Assembly: GCA_023252335.1 (NCBI GenBank)
Contig: JAJPEA010000033.1
Coordinates: 1 to 15,516 of the forward strand
DNA from: Nitrosotalea sp.
Lineage (GTDB): Archaea; Thermoproteota; Nitrososphaeria; Nitrososphaerales; Nitrosopumilaceae
Reading direction: 5' to 3'
DNA length: 15,516 bases
Below the pieces are notes generated by a model. It ran no database searches, was not told the DNA's origin, and was given only the letters and a program-made list of their open reading frames with translations. Positions 4,578-11,886 of the stretch are shown piece by piece; the first letter of the stretch is position 1, and every line of letters begins with the position of its first letter. Position numbers and translations under genes: made by a program.

Positions 4578-6779
4578 GTGAGCCAGAACACGCTTTCCCT
4601 TAAGGTACTTGAGGCTTACACTCGTGACGTAGGGAGAGGAGTAGCACGTATAGATTATGATTCCATGGACTCGTTAGGAGCTTCAACAGGTGATGTTATT
4701 GAAATTAAAGGAAAACGAAGAACTGTAGCCAAATGCTTACCACTTTATCCTTCTGACGAGGGAAAGGGGATTATCAGGGTAGATGGACTAGTTCGAAATA
4801 ATGCAGGAATTGCAATAGGTGACACTGTTGCAGTCAGAAAGATCAAGGCAGTCGCTGCTGAGAAAGTGGTCGTAGCCCCACTTGAAGCAATACCACCAAT
4901 TGATGAAAGATATCTTGCTGATGCATTGGAAAGTGTTCCATTGATAAAAGGAGACAATGTGATGGTTCCATATTTTGGAGGAAGGCTAACTTTTCAAGTT
5001 ATTGGAGTCACACCAGCAGCTGATGCTGTGCTTGTAACACAAAAGACAGTATTCCATATTGCAGAAAAAGGAGAGACCCTTCGCGGTGTACCACAGGTAA
5101 CCTACGAAGATATCGGAGGATTAACTGATGAAATCAAGAAAGTTCGTGAAATGATAGAACTTCCACTAAGACACCCAGAGATTTTTGAAAAACTTGGAAT
5201 TGAAGCTCCAAAGGGAGTGTTATTGTATGGCCCTCCAGGAACTGGTAAGACATTACTTGCAAAAGCAGTTGCAAATGAAAGCAATGCACACTTTATCAGT
5301 ATATCAGGACCAGAGATAATGAGCAAGTTTTACGGTGAAAGTGAAGCTAGACTGAGAGAAATTTTCAAAGAGGCAAAAGAGAAATCGCCATCTATCATAT
5401 TTATTGATGAAATTGATTCCATAGCACCAAAAAGAGAAGAAGTTACTGGTGAGGTAGAAAGAAGAGTAGTCTCTCAGTTGTTGTCTCTAATGGACGGTCT
5501 AGAAGCAAGAGGAAAAGTAATCGTCATATCTGCAACCAACAGACCAAATGCAATTGATCCAGCTCTTAGAAGACCTGGAAGATTTGATAGAGAAATTGAG
5601 ATCAAGGTACCAGACAAGAAGGGTAGAAAAGACATCTTGATGATACATACAAGAAACATGCCACTAAGTGACGATGTTAACGTAGACAAGATTGCTTCAA
5701 TAAGCCATGGCTATGTTGGAGCTGATTTAGAGTATTTGTGTAAAGAAGCTGCAATGAAGTGCCTTAGAAGATTACTTCCAGAACTAAATCTGGAAGATGA
5801 GAAGCTTCCACCAGAAACACTTGACAAACTAGTAGTCAATGGAGATGATTTCCAAAACGCTATCAGAGAAGTCACCCCATCAGGAATGCGTGAAGTATTC
5901 ATCGAGAATCCAGATGTAAGTTGGGATGAAGTTGGTGGACTAGAAAATGTAAAACGCGAACTACAAGAAGCTGTTGAATGGCCAATGAAATATCCCACTC
6001 TATACTCAAAGTTAGGACATAGAATGCCAAGAGGAATACTGTTACACGGCCCCAGTGGAACTGGAAAAACCCTAATGGCAAAAGCTGTTGCAACTGAAAG
6101 TGAAGCCAATTTTATTTCTGTAAGAGGACCAGAATTACTATCAAAATGGGTAGGAGAATCAGAACGTGGAATAAGAGAAATATTCAGACGAGCAAGACAG
6201 GCATCACCATGTGTAATATTTTTTGATGAGATTGACTCCATTGCTCCGATACGTGGAGTTGGAGGAGAGACAGCAGTAACAGAAAGAGTGGTAAGCCAGC
6301 TTTTGACTGAATTAGATGGAATAGAGAGTTTGCACGGAGTTGTAGTACTTGCTGCAACCAACAGAGCAGACATGATAGATACAGCATTACTAAGACCTGG
6401 CAGATTTGATAAGATAATACTTGTACCATTACCAGACAAAGAAGGAAGGAAAAAGATTTTGGCCATAAATACAAAGGAGATTCCAGTAATAAGAGAATCA
6501 ATGCAAAACGGCATAAAGAATCCAGACTTTGTAGACATTGACAAGATTGCAGAAGCAACAGATGGAATGAGTGGTGCAGATGTGGCATCAATTGCAAACA
6601 CTGCAGTATCACTTGTAATACACGAGTTTTTGGACAAGTATCCTGATCAAAAAGAAGCTGAAAAACAGGCTACAGAAGCAAAGGTAACCATGAGACATTT
6701 TGAAGAGGCTGTAAGAAAAGTAAAGACACAAAAGGAATTAAAGATAGGCGAAAAAGTCGCAGTCCCATACTATAGGTAA
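4578..6779 (+). CDS. cdc48: Cdc48/p97/VAT-type double AAA+ ATPase
   Basis: Hexameric unfoldase that pulls apart proteins and complexes using ATP and can feed them to the proteasome. The 733-residue length fits the archaeal family. Domain order: N-domain (about 1-170, double-psi barrel plus second subdomain); D1 AAA+ with Walker A GPPGTGKT at 218-225 and Walker B IIFIDE at 273-278; D2 with Walker A GPSGTGKT at 491-498 and Walker B VIFFDE at 546-551. Both domains keep ATN sensor motifs and RRPGRFD/LRPGRFD arginine-finger regions. The second Walker A has Ser in place of the common second Pro. The protein ends in YYR, a hydrophobic-Tyr-X (HbYX) tail used for docking on the 20S proteasome. The GTG start at 4578 has TATAAAAA about 26 bases upstream and no Shine-Dalgarno. 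Confidence 0.97.
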   Translation: MSQNTLSLKVLEAYTRDVGRGVARIDYDSMDSLGASTGDVIEIKGKRRTVAKCLPLYPSDEGKGIIRVDGLVRNNAGIAIGDTVAVRKIKAVAAEKVVVAPLEAIPPIDERYLADALESVPLIKGDNVMVPYFGGRLTFQVIGVTPAADAVLVTQKTVFHIAEKGETLRGVPQVTYEDIGGLTDEIKKVREMIELPLRHPEIFEKLGIEAPKGVLLYGPPGTGKTLLAKAVANESNAHFISISGPEIMSKFYGESEARLREIFKEAKEKSPSIIFIDEIDSIAPKREEVTGEVERRVVSQLLSLMDGLEARGKVIVISATNRPNAIDPALRRPGRFDREIEIKVPDKKGRKDILMIHTRNMPLSDDVNVDKIASISHGYVGADLEYLCKEAAMKCLRRLLPELNLEDEKLPPETLDKLVVNGDDFQNAIREVTPSGMREVFIENPDVSWDEVGGLENVKRELQEAVEWPMKYPTLYSKLGHRMPRGILLHGPSGTGKTLMAKAVATESEANFISVRGPELLSKWVGESERGIREIFRRARQASPCVIFFDEIDSIAPIRGVGGETAVTERVVSQLLTELDGIESLHGVVVLAATNRADMIDTALLRPGRFDKIILVPLPDKEGRKKILAINTKEIPVIRESMQNGIKNPDFVDIDKIAEATDGMSGADVASIANTAVSLVIHEFLDKYPDQKEAEKQATEAKVTMRHFEEAVRKVKTQKELKIGEKVAVPYYR

Positions 6780-6790
6780 TTTTAATAAAA
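6780..6790 (+). promoter_or_regulatory. TATA element of gatD
   Basis: TTTTAATAAAA begins just after the cdc48 stop codon and is centred about 27 bases before the gatD ATG at 6812, consistent with a leaderless gatD message separate from cdc48. Confidence 0.6.
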
Positions 6791-6811
6791 TAACTTTTCT
6801 AGTCCTAGTAG

Positions 6812-8095
6812 ATGTCACAATTTGGATACAAGGGTAAAGGGTTAGAATTTCTTACAAGTAACAAGATAGCAATAGGAAGCCAGGTAAAGATTTACTCAGA
6901 TTCAATTTATTCAGGAGTCATAATGCCAAGATATGAACACAGCGACGATCAACACATTGTTTTGAAACTAAAGAGTGGATACAACATCGGATTAGAACTT
7001 GACAAGATAAAAAAAATAGAGATAGAGGCAGAGCCTGCAATAAAAAAAGAAACAATACACAATTCACAGCAAAATCCAAAACTTCCAAAAATTCTCCTCT
7101 TGTCAACAGGTGGAACTATTGCAAGCAGAATAGACTATAGAACCGGTGCAGTCACGCCAGCTCTTACGGCTGCAGAGCTTAATGCAAGTGTTCCTGAACT
7201 TGCAACCATTGCAAACATAGACACCGAGGTACTTTTTTCAGAATATTCCGAAAATTTACTTCCCCAACACTGGATAAAAATTGCGGAAAAACTTGATTCC
7301 TATTCTAGATCAGAATATGACGGAATCATAGTAGCTCATGGCACAGACACCATGCAATATACAGCATCAGCATTGGCATTTTCTTTGGCAGGATTTCCAA
7401 AACCGGTGGCATTGGTAGGCTCACAGAGATCATCAGATAGACCATCTTCAGATGCAGCACTGAATCTAATTGCTGCTACAATATTTTTGACAGAGATACG
7501 TTCTCCAGGAATTTTTGTAATAATGCACAATAGTTCAAGCGATGATGAAATTGCCTGCAACTGGGCAACACGTGTAAGAAAGAACCATACTAGTAGACGA
7601 GATGCATTCAAGACAATTGGAGGTCCTCCCGCATATATCGTCAAATCAAAAAGCGTTGAAAAAGACAAAATGTTTAGTGTTCCAAAAAGAGAATATACAC
7701 CTAGAATCAAGTTTGATGAACATGTATTGTTGCTAAAATATTATCCAGGCCTTGATTCCAAGATCATTGAATACGCCATAGATTCTGGATATAGAGGAAT
7801 AATTATTGAAGGAACTGGACTAGGACACGTTGGAAAAACAATGTATGCATCAATAGAAAAGGCAAAGAAGAGCGGATTGTTCATTGGAATGACCTCGCAA
7901 TGTATTGACGGAATGGTAAGAATGACTGTATATGACAGTGGAAGAGATCTTTTGAATCTCGGAGTTGTGCCACTTGGAAACATGATACCGGAGACAGCAC
8001 TTGTGAAAACAATGTGGGCGTTGGCCAATTCCAAAAATTCTGATGAAGCTACAAAACTGATGAAAGAGAATATTTCTCTTGAATTTTCAGACTAA
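6812..8095 (+). CDS. gatD: Glutamyl-tRNA(Gln) amidotransferase subunit D (asparaginase-like)
   Basis: Amidase half of the archaeal GatDE enzyme, which turns Glu-tRNA(Gln) into Gln-tRNA(Gln). GatD releases ammonia from glutamine and passes it to GatE. The 427-residue protein has the GatD-specific N-terminal domain (about 1-85) followed by an L-asparaginase type domain. Catalytic features are visible: TGGTIAS with T102, AHGTDT with T178 and D179, and K257 before HTSRRDAF, the threonine-threonine-aspartate-lysine set of the family. The N-terminal extension and the HTSRRDAF stretch separate GatD from plain asparaginase. It is followed 32 bases later by gatE, its partner. It has its own TATA element (6780-6790) and no Shine-Dalgarno. 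Confidence 0.96.
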   Translation: MSQFGYKGKGLEFLTSNKIAIGSQVKIYSDSIYSGVIMPRYEHSDDQHIVLKLKSGYNIGLELDKIKKIEIEAEPAIKKETIHNSQQNPKLPKILLLSTGGTIASRIDYRTGAVTPALTAAELNASVPELATIANIDTEVLFSEYSENLLPQHWIKIAEKLDSYSRSEYDGIIVAHGTDTMQYTASALAFSLAGFPKPVALVGSQRSSDRPSSDAALNLIAATIFLTEIRSPGIFVIMHNSSSDDEIACNWATRVRKNHTSRRDAFKTIGGPPAYIVKSKSVEKDKMFSVPKREYTPRIKFDEHVLLLKYYPGLDSKIIEYAIDSGYRGIIIEGTGLGHVGKTMYASIEKAKKSGLFIGMTSQCIDGMVRMTVYDSGRDLLNLGVVPLGNMIPETALVKTMWALANSKNSDEATKLMKENISLEFSD

Positions 8096-8097
8096 GC

Positions 8098-8103
8098 TTT
8101 AAA
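8098..8103 (+). promoter_or_regulatory. Possible TATA element of gatE
   Basis: TTTAAA is centred about 27 bases before the ATG at 8128, in the short gap after gatD. It suggests a separate leaderless gatE transcript besides any read-through from gatD. Confidence 0.45.
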
Positions 8104-8127
8104 GCAAGTACAAGAATAAAATTACAA

Positions 8128-10035
8128 ATGTCCGAAATCCAAATTGATAAGATAGGACTTCTTGTAGGATTAGAAATTCATCAACAACTTGCAACCGGAG
8201 CAAAGTTGTTTTGCAGATGCAAGCCAATTGAATCAGATGTGTATCCAATTAAATTCTCACGTAAATTAAGGATAACAAGTAGCGAATTAGGAGAATTTGA
8301 TCCTAGTGCCATTTTTGAAAAAAGTAAGGAAAAGACAATAATTTACTCTGCAAATCCAGAGAGCAGCTGTCTAGTAGAACAAGATGACGAGCCTCCACAC
8401 GATCTTGATCCTAATGCAAAAGAGACAGTTTTGATCATGTCATCCGCGCTAAAATCAAACATTTTCAATGAAATCTATGTAATGAGAAAACTTGTGATTG
8501 ACGGTTCCAATACATCAGGTTTTCAAAGAACTATGCTAGTGTCCATGGGCGGAAATCTTGAAGTCAACGGTAAAAAAGTGGGAGTCCAGAGCATCTGTCT
8601 TGAAGAAGATGCTGCAAAACTGCTTCATGACTCGAAAGACACAAGAGAATACAGTTTAGACAGATTAGGAATACCCCTAGTAGAAATTGCATTGGATCCA
8701 GTCTCTGGCACACCAGAAGAGATCAAAAACATCGCTTTGACTTTGGGTAGAATGTTACGCGCAACAAAAAGAGTAGGAAGAGGTATTGGATCAATTAGAC
8801 AGGACGTCAATGTATCAATAGAGGGAGGCGGCTCAGTAATAGAAGTAAAAGGTGTGCAAAAATTAGACCAACTAGAAAAAGTCATCGAATATGAAGCAAA
8901 GAGACAACATGGTCTCAAAATCATTGCAGAGAAATTACGAACACTAAAAATTGAAAAAATATCTAAAGAGCAGGACGTAAAGGATGTATCAGAAATATTT
9001 AAAAACTGTAAATCAAAAATAATCCAAAAATCTTTTTCAGAAGGCTCGTCAATAAAGGCAATGAGAATCAGAGGATATGCCGGAATGTTTGGATGGGAAC
9101 CATATCCGGGAATAAGATTAGGAAAACAATTAGGCGAGTTGGTCAGATTTTTTGGCCTGGGCGGACTGTTTCATTCTGACGAATTACCAAACTATGGTAT
9201 TGAAGAGTTAGAAATTCAAGAAATAAAAAACACGCTTGACATAAAATCTAATGATGCATTCATCATATTGGCTGGAAATGAGAAAAAACTTGACATCGTG
9301 ATAGAATCCATCATAAAACGAATTGAAGATGCAAGAAATGGGATACCTGCGGAAACAAGAGCCGCTACAATAACAGGCGAAACAGTGTTTCTACGACCAA
9401 GACCTGGCTCTTCCAGAATGTATCCAGAGACAGACATACCACCAATTATTGTAAACAATGCAGAGATAGATCAAGCAAGGGATAAAATTCCAAAATCATG
9501 GGAGGAAAATCTCATAGCATTACAAAAACAATATGAACTAAATCAACAACTCTCAGCTCAGATATTTGACTCTGAATATTTAGATCTGTTTGAGACAATA
9601 TGCAAAGACAAGAGAGTTTCTCCAAATTTTGTGGCCTCAACTCTCTGCGGTACAATTACAAACTTGGAACGAAGAGGAATGAATTCAGAGTTATTAAAGA
9701 TCGGAGATATTGCAGAGGCCTTTAGGCTAGTGGCAGAAGAAAAGATAGCAAAAGAGTCACTTGAGATGATATTTGAGAGCATTATGAGTGGAAAATCAAA
9801 AACAATCTCAGAGTCAATCAGGTCTAATGCATTGAATACCATAGATGATGCAGAATTGCACAAGATACTAGATGAATTGGTAAGATCTAACTTGAAGATA
9901 ATTGAAGACCAAGGATTAAGATCAATGGGACCCCTAATGGGATTGGCCATGAAAACACTACGTGGTAAAGTAGATGGTCAGAAATTAAATCAACTATTAG
10001 AAGACAAGATAAAGATCAAGATAGATAAAAAATAA
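8128..10035 (+). CDS. gatE: Glutamyl-tRNA(Gln) amidotransferase subunit E
   Basis: tRNA-binding and kinase/transamidase half of GatDE, specific to archaea. The 635 residues fit the family. The N-terminal GatB-like cradle starts with GLLVGLEIHQQL (10-21) and has the conserved KLVIDGSNTSGFQRT (121-135), the DRLGIPLVEIALDP segment (178-191) and IRQDVNVSI (223-231). A GatE-type insert related to bacterial AspRS follows at about 290-420, which is what distinguishes GatE from GatB. The C-terminal helical and YqeY-like tail, which reads the tRNA, ends the protein. CRCKP near residue 29 fits the zinc-binding region of the GatB fold. It converges on the tRNA-Leu gene, with only 8 bases between the gatE stop and the tRNA 3' end. 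Confidence 0.96.
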   Translation: MSEIQIDKIGLLVGLEIHQQLATGAKLFCRCKPIESDVYPIKFSRKLRITSSELGEFDPSAIFEKSKEKTIIYSANPESSCLVEQDDEPPHDLDPNAKETVLIMSSALKSNIFNEIYVMRKLVIDGSNTSGFQRTMLVSMGGNLEVNGKKVGVQSICLEEDAAKLLHDSKDTREYSLDRLGIPLVEIALDPVSGTPEEIKNIALTLGRMLRATKRVGRGIGSIRQDVNVSIEGGGSVIEVKGVQKLDQLEKVIEYEAKRQHGLKIIAEKLRTLKIEKISKEQDVKDVSEIFKNCKSKIIQKSFSEGSSIKAMRIRGYAGMFGWEPYPGIRLGKQLGELVRFFGLGGLFHSDELPNYGIEELEIQEIKNTLDIKSNDAFIILAGNEKKLDIVIESIIKRIEDARNGIPAETRAATITGETVFLRPRPGSSRMYPETDIPPIIVNNAEIDQARDKIPKSWEENLIALQKQYELNQQLSAQIFDSEYLDLFETICKDKRVSPNFVASTLCGTITNLERRGMNSELLKIGDIAEAFRLVAEEKIAKESLEMIFESIMSGKSKTISESIRSNALNTIDDAELHKILDELVRSNLKIIEDQGLRSMGPLMGLAMKTLRGKVDGQKLNQLLEDKIKIKIDKK

Positions 10036-10043
10036 ACAAAAGG

Positions 10044-10119
10044 TGCGGGAGGTGGGATTTGAACCCACGAACTCCTAAGAGATAAGGTTCTGAGCCTTAC
10101 GCCGCTAGGCGACCCCCGC
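10044..10119 (-). tRNA. tRNA-Leu(CAG) with a deleted D loop, possibly non-functional
   Basis: Read on the - strand, the acceptor stem is GCGGGGG/CTCCCGC with discriminator A (10044); CCA is not encoded. The anticodon arm is TAAGG-CTCAGAA-CCTTA, giving anticodon CAG (10090-10092, Leu). The variable region is long (14 bases, small stem CTC/GAG), as in class II tRNA-Leu. The T arm GTGGG-TTCAAAT-CCCAC is normal. The D arm is only GCC-TAGC-GGC (10101-10110). The usual archaeal tRNA-Leu D loop holds about nine more bases, including G18-G19 that contact the T loop. Total length is 76 instead of about 85. Everything else is intact, so this is either a recent deletion, a truly odd tRNA or a sequence error. 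A good TATA element lies upstream at 10154-10162. Confidence 0.85.
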
Positions 10120-10153
10120 AACAACGTGAGAATTAAGATCCTACAATAAGTTC

Positions 10154-10162
10154 TTTTTTATA
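10154..10162 (-). promoter_or_regulatory. TATA element of tRNA-Leu
   Basis: TATAAAAAA on the - strand is centred about 39 bases before the mature tRNA 5' end (10119). The transcript would start about 12 bases upstream of the tRNA, leaving a short leader for RNase P. The promoter therefore looks intact even though the tRNA D arm is damaged. Confidence 0.6.
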
Positions 10163-10180
10163 TCCATTAATCGTTTGAAG

Positions 10181-10741
10181 TCATTTATTTTCATCAAGCA
10201 TTTTATCAATCACAGGCACTGCATTTTGCAGCTCATGAATCCTTGTTGCCCTATTGTCGTTAAAAGATTCATTCCAAGGTTGGGAATAAAGTATTACAGA
10301 CTTTCCTTTATCCAGCATGCTTTTTGCATTAAGTGGCGAATCATCAATAAACACATCATAATCTAGATGTGATTTCTCGATTCCTTCCAAGACACCAACA
10401 TAGTTTTTGAAATTTATTTTATGTAGTTTAAGCCAGTTTTTTACATCATCATGAGTAGATTCTTCTCTTGCTGTTACAATATCAACAGTACCAAGATTAG
10501 ATAATTGTGTAGTAACATGTGCAAGATTGTTTTCTGTAGGAGGCATAGTTTCCCAAGATTTCCAACAAATTGAGAGTTCATTATAGAAATCAAATTTATC
10601 TATACCATGATCTCTCCAAAAGTCCCACTCTGATATTTGAGATTTTAATATTATTGGCCTTTTTTTATTGCTAAAGGATAACCACGATGTGATTACATCT
10701 GCTAGAACTCCATCTACATCAAGTCCTATTCTCAATGTCAC
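10181..10741 (-). CDS. HAD-superfamily phosphatase, 5'(3')-deoxyribonucleotidase-like
   Basis: A 186-residue haloacid-dehalogenase type hydrolase. Motif I is DVDGVLAD with nucleophile D8 and acid/base D10. Motif II is the Thr in IVTAR (T90). The motif III Lys is likely K123. Motif IV is FIDDSP with D133/D134 for Mg2+. The short, capped layout and the WDFW stretch after motif I resemble the NT5C group that removes phosphate from nucleoside monophosphates, but the true substrate cannot be read from sequence. The start is GTG at 10741, sharing one base with the TAG of dnaJ (TAGTG), so the two are transcribed and probably translated together. Its link to the chaperone operon may be positional only. 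Confidence 0.85.
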   Translation of the reverse strand: MTLRIGLDVDGVLADVITSWLSFSNKKRPIILKSQISEWDFWRDHGIDKFDFYNELSICWKSWETMPPTENNLAHVTTQLSNLGTVDIVTAREESTHDDVKNWLKLHKINFKNYVGVLEGIEKSHLDYDVFIDDSPLNAKSMLDKGKSVILYSQPWNESFNDNRATRIHELQNAVPVIDKMLDENK

Positions 10742-11850
10742 TAACTCCCACTAAAACTATCTTCTAGTTCTTCAAGTAATTTACGTTGGTGTTTGTCTAA
10801 CTTTGTAGGAATATTGATAACAAGTCGCACATACTCATCTCCTCTGCCTCTCCCACTTTGACGAGGAAGCCCTTTTCCCTTTAGTTTGACTATTGTGTTT
10901 GGCTGACTTCCTGGTTCCACCTCAAGTTTTTCTTGACCCTCTAGTGTTTCAACCAAAATATTTTTTCCCAATGTTGCATCAATCATTGAGATATTTGCAT
11001 CGTAGAAAATATCAGCACCGTCTCTCTTGAATTTATCATCAGGTTGTACTCTAATTCTGACAATCAGATCTCCATTTACACCATTTTGAACTGATTCGCC
11101 TTCACCTTGGATTCTATATTCTCCATCCTCCACTCCAGGAGGAATTTCAAATGAAAATTTCTTTGTTGTTTTTTGTTTTCCAGATCCTTTACATTTTGAA
11201 CATGGTTTTTCTATTATCTTACCTTGTCCTCGACAGGTATTACATGGTTGTACAGTTACAAATGTGGAAAACCCACTGCTTCGTGACATTCGGGTTTGAC
11301 CTTGACCATTACATACAGTACATGTCTTCACAGATGTACCAGGAGCGCAGCCTGATCCGTTGCATGTATCACAGTTTACCAGTCGAGGCAGATCGATTTC
11401 TTCTTTTTTTCCTTTGAATGCTTCTTCAAGTGTTAATGCTGTTTCATACACAAGATCAGAACCTCTTGATCTTCCAGATCCTCCAAAATCAAATCCACCG
11501 AATCGAAATCCGCCGCCTCTACCAAAAATAGATTCAAAAATAGACTCAAAACCGCCAGCACCTCCAAAGATGTCTTCAAAGTTAGATCGTGAACCTTGGA
11601 AGATGTCATCTGTACTATATCTCCCATCTACGCCAGCGTGGCCATGTGTATCGTAGAGTTTACGTTTTTCCGAGTCAGATAATACCGCATACGCTTCTGA
11701 AATTTCCTTAAAATGCTCTGCAGCATCAGGTGACTTGTTTTTATCAGGGTGGAATTTTAGAGCAAGTTTTCTATATTGTGATTTTATCTCATCAGGGTTT
11801 GAGTTTTTTGAGACTCCCAAAACCTCATAATAATCACGTTTTGCACTCAT
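10741..11850 (-). CDS. dnaJ: Chaperone protein DnaJ (Hsp40)
   Basis: Co-chaperone that binds unfolded proteins and stimulates DnaK ATP hydrolysis. This is a type I DnaJ of 369 residues. The J domain (about 1-68) has the HPD tripeptide at 34-36. A Gly/Phe-rich linker spans about 88-130. The zinc domain has four CxxCxGxG units starting at C160, C177, C203 and C217. The C-terminal substrate-binding domains follow, with LKGKGLP as in the family. The ATG at 11850 lies 36 bases after dnaK, and TTTATA on the - strand about 31 bases before it suggests a promoter of its own. The 3' end overlaps the HAD gene start by one base. Confidence 0.97.
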   Translation of the reverse strand: MSAKRDYYEVLGVSKNSNPDEIKSQYRKLALKFHPDKNKSPDAAEHFKEISEAYAVLSDSEKRKLYDTHGHAGVDGRYSTDDIFQGSRSNFEDIFGGAGGFESIFESIFGRGGGFRFGGFDFGGSGRSRGSDLVYETALTLEEAFKGKKEEIDLPRLVNCDTCNGSGCAPGTSVKTCTVCNGQGQTRMSRSSGFSTFVTVQPCNTCRGQGKIIEKPCSKCKGSGKQKTTKKFSFEIPPGVEDGEYRIQGEGESVQNGVNGDLIVRIRVQPDDKFKRDGADIFYDANISMIDATLGKNILVETLEGQEKLEVEPGSQPNTIVKLKGKGLPRQSGRGRGDEYVRLVINIPTKLDKHQRKLLEELEDSFSGS

Positions 11851-11878
11851 GATAATTCAACTTAGGATTATTCCCTGG

Positions 11879-11884
11879 TATAAA
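11879..11884 (-). promoter_or_regulatory. TATA element of dnaJ
   Basis: TTTATA on the - strand is centred about 31 bases before the dnaJ ATG, in the gap right after the dnaK stop. dnaJ can probably be transcribed apart from grpE-dnaK with a leader of only a few bases. Confidence 0.5.
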
Positions 11885-11886
11885 GA

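Noticed and set aside
5711..6637. A long open frame antisense to cdc48 (308 codons)
   Set aside because: It is a mirror of the cdc48 codon pattern, with Ser/Leu-rich, motif-free translation and no promoter; both AAA+ domains on the + strand are clearly the coding ones.
10044..10119. A normal D arm using stem GCCT/AGGC with loop AGCGGCGTA in the tRNA
   Set aside because: It contains GG in the loop and looks normal alone, but its 3' strand uses bases that are needed for the anticodon stem TAAGG/CCTTA, which must form to present CAG.
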